Below are positions 1 to 5,850 of a stretch of DNA of 5,927 nt, one piece after another. A model generated the notes under the pieces. It did not search any database, had not been told where the DNA came from, and was given only the letters and a program-made list of their open reading frames with translations. The stretch is from an uncultured Oscillospiraceae bacterium. GTDB lineage: Bacteria; Bacillota; Clostridia; Oscillospirales; Acutalibacteraceae. The stretch lies in the NCBI GenBank assembly GCA_900547305.1, contig URGH01000107.1:1-5927 (forward strand). The letters are read 5' to 3'. Position 1 is the stretch's first letter; every line of letters starts with the position of its first letter. A program made the translations under genes and the position numbers.

Positions 1-52
1 CCACACCGTGGGGAGCAACCCCCTCTATTTGCTAACGCAAAAGAAGGGAGCC
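1..52 (-). repeat. Palindromic intergenic repeat, left copy (truncated by window edge)
   Basis: The reverse complement of these 52 bases matches positions 5851-5902 at 51 of 52 bases; the one difference is at 27 (partner 5876). Read on the minus strand it begins GGCTCCCTTC, five bases after the heptamer array that follows malQ, and runs off the window edge inside a CTCCCCAC/GTGGGGAG hairpin. It contains a short TTTGC/GCAAA stem (28-32 with 37-41). Read on the plus strand, the imperfect stem is followed by TTTTT at 53-57, so it might act as a weak terminator for transcription entering from the left. No coding sequence or transposase is attached. The repeat itself is directly visible; its family and function are unknown. 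Confidence 0.9.
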
Positions 53-57
53 TTTTT

Positions 58-92
58 ATTCCGCATTCCGCATTCATAATTCCGAATTAAAT
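58..92. repeat. Degenerate 7-bp tandem repeat array, left
   Basis: Five consecutive 7-bp units can be laid out on the plus strand: ATTCCGC twice, then ATTCATA, ATTCCGA and a decayed ATTAAAT. The array starts five bases inside the 52-base end repeat, and its last unit reaches the first base of the malQ stop codon (92-94). It therefore fills the whole gap between malQ and the repeat. The period is clear; the origin, slippage or element-associated, is inference. Confidence 0.75.
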
Positions 93-1582
93 CAGCCTCC
101 GTTTCTTCCGCCCGAAAGCCGCTTTACCGTGTTTATAAGCTCGTCGGTTATATCATCGCTGCTCATTCGCCACTCCCAGTTGCCGTAGGGCATGCCGGGG
201 GTGTTCATTCGGGCGGGGGAATCAAGCTGCAGCCAGTCCTGCATGGGTATTATCACCATACGCGCGCGCGAGCGCATACCCGCGGCAATAAGACTTAGCA
301 CCGCCGAGCTGCTTTTATCGGCGGGCACGGTGCCCGAAAACATTATTTTTTCCTTTTGCGTTGCCTTTTCAAACCAGCCGCGCGTTGTATCGTTATCATG
401 CGTGCCGGTGTAGCAAACGCAGTTTTTATTGTAATTTTTGGGCAGGAACTGGTTATCAAGGTCAGTGTCAAAGGCAAACTGCAATATTTTCATATTGGGA
501 AAGCCCGTGTCTTCAATGAGTTGCTTCACCTCGGGCGTGTCGCCGCCTAAATCCTCGGCTATAATTTCCGCCGAAACTGCGGGTTTAACCGTGTTCCAAA
601 AGGCAAGCCCCGCGCCCTTTTCCCATTTTCCGCTTTTGGCGTTTTCGGCGCCGTAGGGTATTGTATAGTAATCGGCAAAGGCGCGAAAATGGTCTATTCT
701 TATAACATCGTAAAGTTTAGCGTTATGCGCAAGTCGTTTTTTCCACCAGCCGTAGCCGTCGGCTTTCATAGCGTCCCAGTCGTATATCGGGTTGCCCCAA
801 AGCTGACCCGTTTCCGAAAAAATATCGGGCGGCACGCCTGCCACCTGCGTGGGGGTCATATCGCGACCTAACTTAAACAAATCGGGGTTGCTCCATACGT
901 CCGCGCTGTCTAACTGAATGTAAAACGGAATATCACCTATTATTTTAATTCCCGCGGTATTTGCGTAATTTTTAAGCTTCATATACTGCTTAAAAAAGAA
1001 ATACTGAATAATTTCGCATATTGTAATTTCTTCCGCGTGGGCGGTTTTAAAGGCTTTCAGGGTGTTCGGCAGGCGGTATTTAATGCCGTCCTCAAGCTCC
1101 GAGAGGCTTTTATTGCGTGCGGACGCTTTTATTGCCGTAAACAGTGCGTAATCGTGCAGCCAGTAGGCGTTTTCACGGCGAAAATCGCGAAAACCTCGGT
1201 TCTTGCGATTGAAGCTTTCCGCGGCGCGCTTTATCAGCGGCAGCTTAAATTCCCGCACGCGCTTATAGTCAACATTTTGCGAAAAGGTACTCTCGGGAAT
1301 ATCGGCGGGAGATAAAAGCCCGTCGTTTACAAGCTCATCAAGGTCTATTAAAAGCGGCTCTCCGGCAAAGGAGCAAACCGAGCTGTAAGGCGAGTTGCCC
1401 TTGCCGACGGGGCAGAGCGGCAGCAGCTGCCAGTAGGTCTGGCGACTTTTTTTAAGAAAATCCACAAATTCATAAGCCGCGGCACCAAACGAGCCGATAC
1501 CGTAGGGTGACGGCAGCGAGGTGATATGAAGAAGTATTCCGCTCTCTCTCGGATATTTTGTATCGTTACCCCTTAACAGCAC
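92..1582 (-). CDS. malQ: 4-alpha-glucanotransferase (amylomaltase, GH77)
   Basis: Cytoplasmic enzyme that transfers alpha-1,4-glucan segments between malto-oligosaccharides, releasing glucose and longer chains for phosphorylase. From the GTG at 1582 it has 496 residues, normal for a short GH77 protein. Visible landmarks are SGILLHITSLPS near the N-terminus, GNSPYSS (about 62-68), IIGDIPFYIQLDSADVW (about 214-230), GVPPDIFSETGQLWGNP (about 249-265), RIDHFR with nucleophile Asp297, IIAEDLG with acid/base Glu343, TGTHDND with His395/Asp396, and ARMNTPG...NWEWRM near the end. All expected catalytic residues are present. The frame stays open to a TTG at 1591, but AAAGGGG at 1592-1598 abuts that codon and sits nine bases before the GTG, so GTG is preferred. 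The gene overlaps the end of the upstream permease by 17 bases, suggesting coupling. No signal peptide is seen. The family call is secure; the start is less so. Confidence 0.95.
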   Translation of the reverse strand: MLLRGNDTKYPRESGILLHITSLPSPYGIGSFGAAAYEFVDFLKKSRQTYWQLLPLCPVGKGNSPYSSVCSFAGEPLLIDLDELVNDGLLSPADIPESTFSQNVDYKRVREFKLPLIKRAAESFNRKNRGFRDFRRENAYWLHDYALFTAIKASARNKSLSELEDGIKYRLPNTLKAFKTAHAEEITICEIIQYFFFKQYMKLKNYANTAGIKIIGDIPFYIQLDSADVWSNPDLFKLGRDMTPTQVAGVPPDIFSETGQLWGNPIYDWDAMKADGYGWWKKRLAHNAKLYDVIRIDHFRAFADYYTIPYGAENAKSGKWEKGAGLAFWNTVKPAVSAEIIAEDLGGDTPEVKQLIEDTGFPNMKILQFAFDTDLDNQFLPKNYNKNCVCYTGTHDNDTTRGWFEKATQKEKIMFSGTVPADKSSSAVLSLIAAGMRSRARMVIIPMQDWLQLDSPARMNTPGMPYGNWEWRMSSDDITDELINTVKRLSGGRNGG

Positions 1583-2396
1583 CCGCCGCAACCCCTTTGA
1601 TGATATATTTTTGCATGGAAAGATAGAAAATTATTACCGGTATTACCGACAGCACAAGCATTGCCATTAAAGCACCCATATCAACCGAGCCGTAGCCGCC
1701 CTTTAAATACTGCACGGCTATGGGTATGGTCTTATAATCTCTGCCTATAACAAGGTAGGGCAGAAGATAGTCGTTCCATATCCACATGGTATTGAGTATC
1801 GCAACGGTTATAGCCGTGGGCTTTAAAATGGGGAATACCACCCGCCAGAACGTGCCGAGCGGCGAGCAGCCGTCGATAGTGGCAGCCTCCTCAATTCCGA
1901 GCGGCACGGTTTTAATAAAGCCCGAGTACATAAATACCGAAAGCCCCGCGCCGAAGCCTAAATAGATAAACACAAGCCCTATGGGGTTATCAAGGCTTAG
2001 CACATTCGCGGTTTTTGACATTGTGAACATTACCATTTGAAAGGGCACTATCATTGAAAACACGAGCGCGTAGTAAAACAGTGATGAAAACACGCCCTTT
2101 ACCCGAACTATATACCACGCGCACATAGAGGTGCAAACGGTAATAAGCGCGATTGAGGCTACGGTTATAAACAGCGACCAGCCGAAAGCCGCGGGAAAGC
2201 CGGTTGTTTCGATACCCGTGGTGTAATTTGAAAAACCGGCAAATTCCGCTCCCATAGGAATTGTAAAGGGCGACGCCGCAATGGAAAACTTTGATTTAAA
2301 GGAATTTATTACCACAACCGCCACCGGGAAAATAAACGCGGCGGCAAGGGCGATAAGCAGTAAAAAGGCAACTGTATTAAGCACTTTTCTTTTCAA
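1566..2396 (-). CDS. Sugar ABC transporter permease, MalG type
   Basis: Inner-membrane permease of a CUT1-type carbohydrate importer, 276 residues, the usual size. Roughly six hydrophobic segments are visible, near residues 8-30, 72-96, 104-127, 137-159, 193-213 and 241-261. The EAA loop that docks on the ATPase is at about 170-190 (EAATIDGCSPLGTFWRVVFP). The C-terminus QKYIIKGVAAGAVKG is the typical MalG-family ending. The TTG start directly follows the TGA of the upstream permease gene. An AGAGG lies 11 bases upstream, a poor site, so translation probably depends on coupling. It should pair with the adjacent MalF-type permease. Homologues include MsmG, AraQ and MalG; the exact substrate cannot be read from the permease. 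No symbol is given for that reason. Confidence 0.93.
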   Translation of the reverse strand: MKRKVLNTVAFLLLIALAAAFIFPVAVVVINSFKSKFSIAASPFTIPMGAEFAGFSNYTTGIETTGFPAAFGWSLFITVASIALITVCTSMCAWYIVRVKGVFSSLFYYALVFSMIVPFQMVMFTMSKTANVLSLDNPIGLVFIYLGFGAGLSVFMYSGFIKTVPLGIEEAATIDGCSPLGTFWRVVFPILKPTAITVAILNTMWIWNDYLLPYLVIGRDYKTIPIAVQYLKGGYGSVDMGALMAMLVLSVIPVIIFYLSMQKYIIKGVAAGAVKG

Positions 2397-3242
2397 TCAG
2401 CTTTCAACCTCTTTTCTGCGGGTCAGGCGCAGCTGCAATAAAGCTATTACCGCCACTATTATAAAGAATATGACGGCTTTAGCCTGTCCTACGCCTTCGT
2501 AGCCATTTCTTGAATAAAACGTGTTGTAAATATCAAGCGCGACCATCTGCGTTCTGTCACCGGGCGCGCCGGCGGTAAGGGCTAGGTTTTGGTCAAAAAG
2601 CTTGAAAGAATTGGTTATGGTTAAAAACAGGCAAATGGTAACAGAGGGCATAACCGACGGTATTATAATTCTGAAAAGGGTGGTAACGGAGTTTGAGCCG
2701 TCCACCTTTGCCGCCTCTATAATATCCCCCGGGATATTCTGTATTCCCGCTATATAAATTATCATCATATAGCCTATCATTTGCCAGTGCATAAGAATCA
2801 CAAGCCCCCAAAAGCCGTAGGTGGGGCTTGAGGTTATAGAGTAGCCGTACTTATAAAGCACGCCGTTTATTATTACCTGCCAAATATAGCCCAGCACTAT
2901 GCCGCCGATTAAATTCGGCATAAAAAACACGGTACGGAAAAAGTTTGTGCCCGGCAGCTCCTTTGTGAAAAGCAGCGCCAGCAAAAATGCGAAAACGTTT
3001 ATGCCTATAACCGATATTACGGCAAACCTTACGGTAAACCACATGGCGTTTATAAACAGCTTATCATCGGTAAATGCGCGCACATAGTTTGAAAGGCCCA
3101 CAAAGGTTGCGTCGGTTACGGTTCTGAACTCGGTAAATGAAAGCACAAGCCCCATTACAAACGGCACCGCAAAGGCTATAATAAACGCTATAAGCGTAGG
3201 CAGCACGAATATGGGAAAATAGCGTTTTACCGTTCCGTTCAT
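2397..3242 (-). CDS. Sugar ABC transporter permease, MalF type
   Basis: First permease of the importer, 281 residues. It has a basic N-terminus and about six hydrophobic stretches (near 11-31, 68-92, 105-126, 145-168, 200-215 and 257-272). The EAA loop is at about 176-196 (EAAKVDGSNSVTTLFRIIIP). It lacks the long periplasmic P2 domain of enterobacterial MalF, as is normal for Firmicute CUT1 permeases such as MsmF, UgpA or LplB-like proteins. The ATG follows the TAA of the binding-protein gene with no gap, and no strong ribosome binding site is visible just upstream (only GGAAGAG about 13 bases away), so re-initiation after the upstream gene is likely. The permease call is firm; sugar specificity is not. 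Confidence 0.93.
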   Translation of the reverse strand: MNGTVKRYFPIFVLPTLIAFIIAFAVPFVMGLVLSFTEFRTVTDATFVGLSNYVRAFTDDKLFINAMWFTVRFAVISVIGINVFAFLLALLFTKELPGTNFFRTVFFMPNLIGGIVLGYIWQVIINGVLYKYGYSITSSPTYGFWGLVILMHWQMIGYMMIIYIAGIQNIPGDIIEAAKVDGSNSVTTLFRIIIPSVMPSVTICLFLTITNSFKLFDQNLALTAGAPGDRTQMVALDIYNTFYSRNGYEGVGQAKAVIFFIIVAVIALLQLRLTRRKEVES

Positions 3243-4580
3243 TTAGGCGCGTTCACTCTTCCATTTTTCGGTTATGCTTTTTTCAACGTCAGCCCACTTT
3301 TTATCGCCCTGAACATAATCGAGCAGCGCGCTGCCCACTTCCTTTTTGTAAGCCTCGCTCGGGAAAGAGGTGAAAATCCAGGGTACGGTGTTAAGGCTGT
3401 CGTCATTCATATAGCGCACAATTTCCTTTGCCAGCGGATCGTCGGGCTGCTCGTTTTGTGAAAATGTGGTAAACGGCGTGATGAAATTCAGCTTTTCGGT
3501 AACATATTTTTTACCGGTGTCGCTTGAAAACAACCAGTAAAGGAAATCAAGCGACTGATCCTGCAATTCCTTGCTTACCTTTTTGTTTATTGCAAGGTAG
3601 TTTTCGGTGCCTATGCATATGCCCTGCTTTTCTTCGCCGTCAATTCCCGTATAGAGCGGCAGCATTTTAATGTCGTCCTTTTTAACGGTATTGCCCGAAA
3701 CGCCCGAAATTTGCGACCACGCCCAGTTGCCGTTCTGAATCATTGCAACCTTGCCGAGCGCAAACTCTGCCATTGAATCGGCAACCGATTTTGAGCCTAA
3801 AAGCGTAGGCTTGGTAATGGAATTGTTGATATAAAGGTCGAAAAGCTTTTCAAAATTATCCTTATAGGTGAACTTAATTTCCTTTGCGGCAAGCCCTGTG
3901 AGGGTTGCATCCTTGCCGTTTTCCTTTTCGGCAAATTCATAATAAAGCGGAACGTTTAAAAGGTGGGTCTGCCAGCGCCAGTCTTCGCCGTTTGCAAGCG
4001 AGGTAGAGGCGAAAACGCCCTCAATGCCCAGTTCTTTTAAGTGCTTGGACATATCCTCGGTTACTTCTTTAAGCTTTGCAAAATTGTTGATTTGCTCGGC
4101 TGAGGTAAGGGTCGATTTTTTATCCTTTAAATCAAAATATTTTTTCATTATGGCGTTGTTGTATATAATTCCGTAGCCCTCAACAACATACGGAATACCG
4201 TAAACGCCGTTGCCGTCCTTAATGGCGAGTGATTTATCGGATAAAATGTCGTACAGCTTGCTGTCCTTTAAATCAAGGCAGTAGTCTTTCCAGGAATCGT
4301 AGCCGATAGGTCCGTTGATCTGGAAAATGGTTGGCGCGTTGGATTTTGCTATTTCGGACTTTAAGGTCTGCTCATAACCGTTTGCGGCGGCGGTTACAAC
4401 CTTTACCTTAACGCCCTTTTCTTCCTCATATTTCTTTGCCAGCTCCTCATAAACCGTGGCGGATTCGGGCTTGAAATTAAGGAAATACACTTCCGATGTT
4501 TTTTTCTTGCCGCAGCCCGCCATTGTAAGGCAGGAAAGCGCGCAGAGAATAGACGTTATTAAAGAAATCGCTTTTTTCAT
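3243..4580 (-). CDS. Extracellular sugar-binding lipoprotein of ABC importer
   Basis: Type 1 solute-binding protein, 445 residues, anchored outside the membrane, that delivers sugar to the two permeases encoded next. The N-terminus is a lipoprotein signal: MKK, a hydrophobic stretch, then MAGC with the lipidated Cys at 23, followed by a basic GKKK stretch. The mature part has the family pattern: an early FLNFKPES strand, YGIPYVVEGYGIIYN (about 127-141), and FALGKVAMIQNGNWAW (about 273-288), the usual hinge region of MsmE/RafE-like proteins. Trp201, Trp203, Trp286, Trp288 and Trp401 are candidates for stacking on sugar rings. The ATG has the best ribosome binding site in the operon (AGGAGG, six bases upstream). 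Linkage to malQ suggests malto-oligosaccharides, but raffinose-type or other glucan substrates remain possible. Confidence 0.93.
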   Translation of the reverse strand: MKKAISLITSILCALSCLTMAGCGKKKTSEVYFLNFKPESATVYEELAKKYEEEKGVKVKVVTAAANGYEQTLKSEIAKSNAPTIFQINGPIGYDSWKDYCLDLKDSKLYDILSDKSLAIKDGNGVYGIPYVVEGYGIIYNNAIMKKYFDLKDKKSTLTSAEQINNFAKLKEVTEDMSKHLKELGIEGVFASTSLANGEDWRWQTHLLNVPLYYEFAEKENGKDATLTGLAAKEIKFTYKDNFEKLFDLYINNSITKPTLLGSKSVADSMAEFALGKVAMIQNGNWAWSQISGVSGNTVKKDDIKMLPLYTGIDGEEKQGICIGTENYLAINKKVSKELQDQSLDFLYWLFSSDTGKKYVTEKLNFITPFTTFSQNEQPDDPLAKEIVRYMNDDSLNTVPWIFTSFPSEAYKKEVGSALLDYVQGDKKWADVEKSITEKWKSERA

Positions 4581-4586
4581 AATTTA

Positions 4587-4592
4587 CCTCCT
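4587..4592 (-). promoter_or_regulatory. Ribosome binding site of binding-protein gene
   Basis: The minus strand reads AGGAGG, a full anti-SD match, six bases before the ATG at 4580. It fixes that start and contrasts with the weak sites of the three downstream genes. Confidence 0.9.
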
Positions 4593-4633
4593 GATGATTT
4601 CTTTTAATAACTTTCCACAAAAATACGGAAAAA

Positions 4634-4655
4634 TTCAAATTTGAAAATTTTCAAA
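4634..4655. promoter_or_regulatory. Overlapping perfect palindromes in operon leader (possible operator)
   Basis: Two perfect palindromes share bases: TTCAAATTTGAA at 4634-4645 and TTTGAAAATTTTCAAA at 4640-4655. They lie 54-75 bases upstream of the binding-protein ATG, within the probable leader. Palindromes of this size suit a dimeric repressor, but AT-rich DNA makes chance palindromes less surprising. No specific regulator family consensus is recognised. Confidence 0.35.
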
Positions 4656-4662
4656 GCAAACA

Positions 4663-4681
4663 TTCCCGCAAAGCGCGGTAA
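4663..4681. promoter_or_regulatory. Imperfect GC-rich dyad in operon leader (possible operator)
   Basis: Arms TTCCCGC and GCGGTAA (six of seven positions complementary) flank AAAGC. It is a GC-rich island in AT-rich DNA between the two divergent genes, which makes it stand out. It loosely recalls GalR/LacI-type sites near maltose operons but does not match a canonical cre box. Confidence 0.25.
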
Positions 4682-4718
4682 ATAAAGGGAATTCTAATGT
4701 CAGTAGAGTTTAAAAAAT

Positions 4719-4750
4719 AATTCTACCACATATAATTTTACGGTAGAATT
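4719..4750. promoter_or_regulatory. Inverted repeat in divergent control region (candidate operator)
   Basis: Perfect 9-base arms AATTCTACC (4719-4727) and GGTAGAATT (4742-4750) are separated by 14 bases. A second, decayed version with related arms lies at 4690-4710 (AATTCTAA and GTAGAGTT). The spacer of the perfect copy holds the minus-strand TAAAAT box proposed as the operon -10, so a protein bound here would cover that promoter. The dyad is directly seen; regulator binding is inference. Confidence 0.45.
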
Positions 4751-4762
4751 GCCTATTTTTAA
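4735..4762 (-). promoter_or_regulatory. Putative promoter of the sugar-uptake operon
   Basis: On the minus strand, TTAAAA (4762-4757, four of six matches to TTGACA) is separated by 16 bases from TAAAAT (4740-4735, five of six matches to TATAAT). It would give a leader of roughly 150 bases before the binding-protein ATG, long enough to include the other dyads. The -35 box is weak and other AT-rich alternatives exist, so this is tentative. Confidence 0.3.
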
Positions 4763-4769
4763 CTTTAGG

Positions 4770-4798
4770 GTGAATTTTCGGGCTTAATAATGTATAAT
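4770..4798 (+). promoter_or_regulatory. Putative promoter of the degV-family gene
   Basis: A perfect TATAAT box lies at 4793-4798, about 37 bases before the ATG at 4835. Seventeen bases upstream is only a weak -35 (GTGAAT at 4770-4775, three of six matches). A transcript would start near 4805 and give a leader of about 30 bases. The -10 box is convincing; the -35 is not. Confidence 0.5.
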
Positions 4799-4834
4799 AA
4801 TATTTGAAAAATCAATTTGGGAGCAGATGAAAAA

Positions 4835-5707
4835 ATGTCTTACAGAATAGTTACCGATTCATGCGCAAATTTAACCGACAAACAGATAAGCGATTATGAT
4901 GTAGATATTATAACGCTTAAATACAATATTAACGGCAAGGATTTTATAAGTTACCAAAAGGGCGTTAAAACCGATTATAAGGAAACTTATGCGCTTTTAC
5001 GCGATAAAGCAAAGATAACCACCTCGCTTGTTGACCGTGACACCTGCGACGCCGTTATAAAGCCGATACTTGAAAAGGGCGAAGACGTGCTTGTGCTCGC
5101 TTTCTCTTCGGGGCTTTCGGGAACATATCAGAATATGGTGAACGCGGCGGAGGATTACAGAAACGAATTTCCCGAGCGCAAGGTAATTGTTGTTGATACG
5201 CTTTGCGCCTCCCTGGGTGAGGGCTTGGCGGTACACTATGCCGTAAAGCTCAAAAACGAAGGGCGTTCTATTGAGGAGGTTGCAGATTGGCTTGAGAAAA
5301 ACAAGCTGCACATCTGCCACATTTTCACCATTGACGATTTGTTCTTCTTAAAGCGCGGCGGCAGGCTTTCGGGTTCAAGCGCCATGCTCGGCACATTGCT
5401 CGGCATAAAGCCGCTTTTGCACACGGCGGACGACGGCAAGCTATATGTAACAGGGAAAACAAGAGGTCGTAAAGCCGCTGTTGAGTATCTTATAAATTCA
5501 GTGGGCGAAATGTCGTTCGATAACATTAAGGAGCAGGAAGTATTTATCGGTCACGGCGACTGCGAGGAAGAAGCAAAATACATTTCCGATGAAATAAAGC
5601 GCCGCTACGGCGTTAAGAAAACCGTAGTCAATTATATCGACTCGGTTATAGGCGCGCACTCGGGCCCCGGCACGCTTGCTGTGTTCTTCTTAGGGGAAAA
5701 GAGATAA
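4835..5707 (+). CDS. DegV family fatty-acid-binding protein (FakB-like)
   Basis: Cytoplasmic protein of 290 residues, the normal DegV length. Family members (FakB) hold a fatty acid and present it to the kinase FakA for phosphorylation, feeding exogenous fatty acids into phospholipid synthesis. Motifs in order: IVTDSCANL (5-13), TTS (62-64) at the carboxylate-binding Thr position, SSGLSGTYQ (91-99), FLKRGGRLSG (171-180), LLGIKPLL (188-195), KTRGR (208-212), IGHGD (238-242) and HSGPGT with His275 (275-280). The usual Pro after TSQ in the first ligand motif is absent (TTSLVDR). The frame extends to a TTG at 4817, but family proteins begin a few residues before the TDS motif, so ATG 4835 is chosen; GGGAG at 4819-4823 is a possible though distant ribosome binding site. 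The ligand is not determined. No fakA is in the window. Confidence 0.92.
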   Translation: MSYRIVTDSCANLTDKQISDYDVDIITLKYNINGKDFISYQKGVKTDYKETYALLRDKAKITTSLVDRDTCDAVIKPILEKGEDVLVLAFSSGLSGTYQNMVNAAEDYRNEFPERKVIVVDTLCASLGEGLAVHYAVKLKNEGRSIEEVADWLEKNKLHICHIFTIDDLFFLKRGGRLSGSSAMLGTLLGIKPLLHTADDGKLYVTGKTRGRKAAVEYLINSVGEMSFDNIKEQEVFIGHGDCEEEAKYISDEIKRRYGVKKTVVNYIDSVIGAHSGPGTLAVFFLGEKR

Positions 5708-5727
5708 ATTTAAACGGTAAAAATCAG

Positions 5728-5744
5728 GTTTGTATAAAACAAAC
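5728..5744. repeat. Short inverted repeat after degV-family gene
   Basis: GTTTGT and ACAAAC flank ATAAA, giving a six-base-pair stem immediately left of the strong hairpin. It may only be a by-product of the T-rich tail of the minus-strand terminator. Confidence 0.3.
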
Positions 5745-5783
5745 GCTCCCCGCTGTTTCGGTTTTACCGAAACAGCGGGGAGC
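5731..5783 (-). terminator. Intrinsic terminator hairpin, T tail on minus strand
   Basis: A perfect 18-bp stem (5745-5762 with 5766-5783, arm GCTCCCCGCTGTTTCGGT) closes a three-base loop. On the minus strand it is followed by GTTTGTTTTATA, a reasonable T-rich tail. On the plus strand the bases after it (TGGCGTATTAG) are not T-rich. Tail polarity therefore suits transcription arriving from the right, although so strong a stem may also end or protect the degV-family transcript 38 bases past its stop. Confidence 0.7.
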
Positions 5784-5790
5784 TGGCGTA

Positions 5791-5832
5791 TTAGACGTTA
5801 GACTTTAGATGTTAGATATTAGATATTAGAGG
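5791..5832. repeat. Degenerate 7-bp tandem repeat array, right
   Basis: Six consecutive 7-bp units each begin TTAGA and then vary in two bases (CG, CT, TG, TA, TA, GG). No coding frame uses them. The array lies between the terminator hairpin and the end repeat, the same relative place as the 7-bp array behind malQ, although the unit sequence differs. Confidence 0.85.
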
Positions 5833-5846
5833 GCGGCTTTGCCGCC
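5832..5846. repeat. Small GC-rich hairpin GGCGGC-TTT-GCCGCC
   Basis: A perfect six-base-pair stem with a three-base loop joins the heptamer array to the end repeat, followed by TATT. The left copy has only five T/A bases in the matching place, so this hairpin is an optional part or an insertion. Confidence 0.6.
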
Positions 5847-5850
5847 TATT

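Noticed and set aside
192..1315. Several plus-strand open frames opposite malQ
   Set aside because: They run antisense to a well-conserved GH77 gene with intact catalytic motifs, have no recognisable protein pattern and lack good ribosome binding sites.
2281..3087. Short frames on both strands inside the permease genes
   Set aside because: They are off-frame readings of clear permease genes, with compositions and lengths expected by chance.
4456..4644. Plus-strand frame crossing the binding-protein start
   Set aside because: It overlaps the signal peptide, ribosome binding site and leader of the real gene and resembles no known protein.
4817..4834. TTG start extending the DegV-family protein by six residues
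   Set aside because: It lacks a ribosome binding site at useful distance, and the ATG at 4835 gives the standard N-terminal spacing to the TDS motif.
4581..4834. CcpA cre box in the divergent region
   Set aside because: No stretch fits the cre consensus well on either strand.
4581..4834. Riboswitch or T-box in the operon leader
   Set aside because: The dyads are short and AT-rich; no conserved aptamer core or antiterminator/terminator pair with a T run was seen.
4997..5526. Minus-strand frames opposite the degV-family gene
   Set aside because: They are shadows of a conserved gene and carry no family motif.
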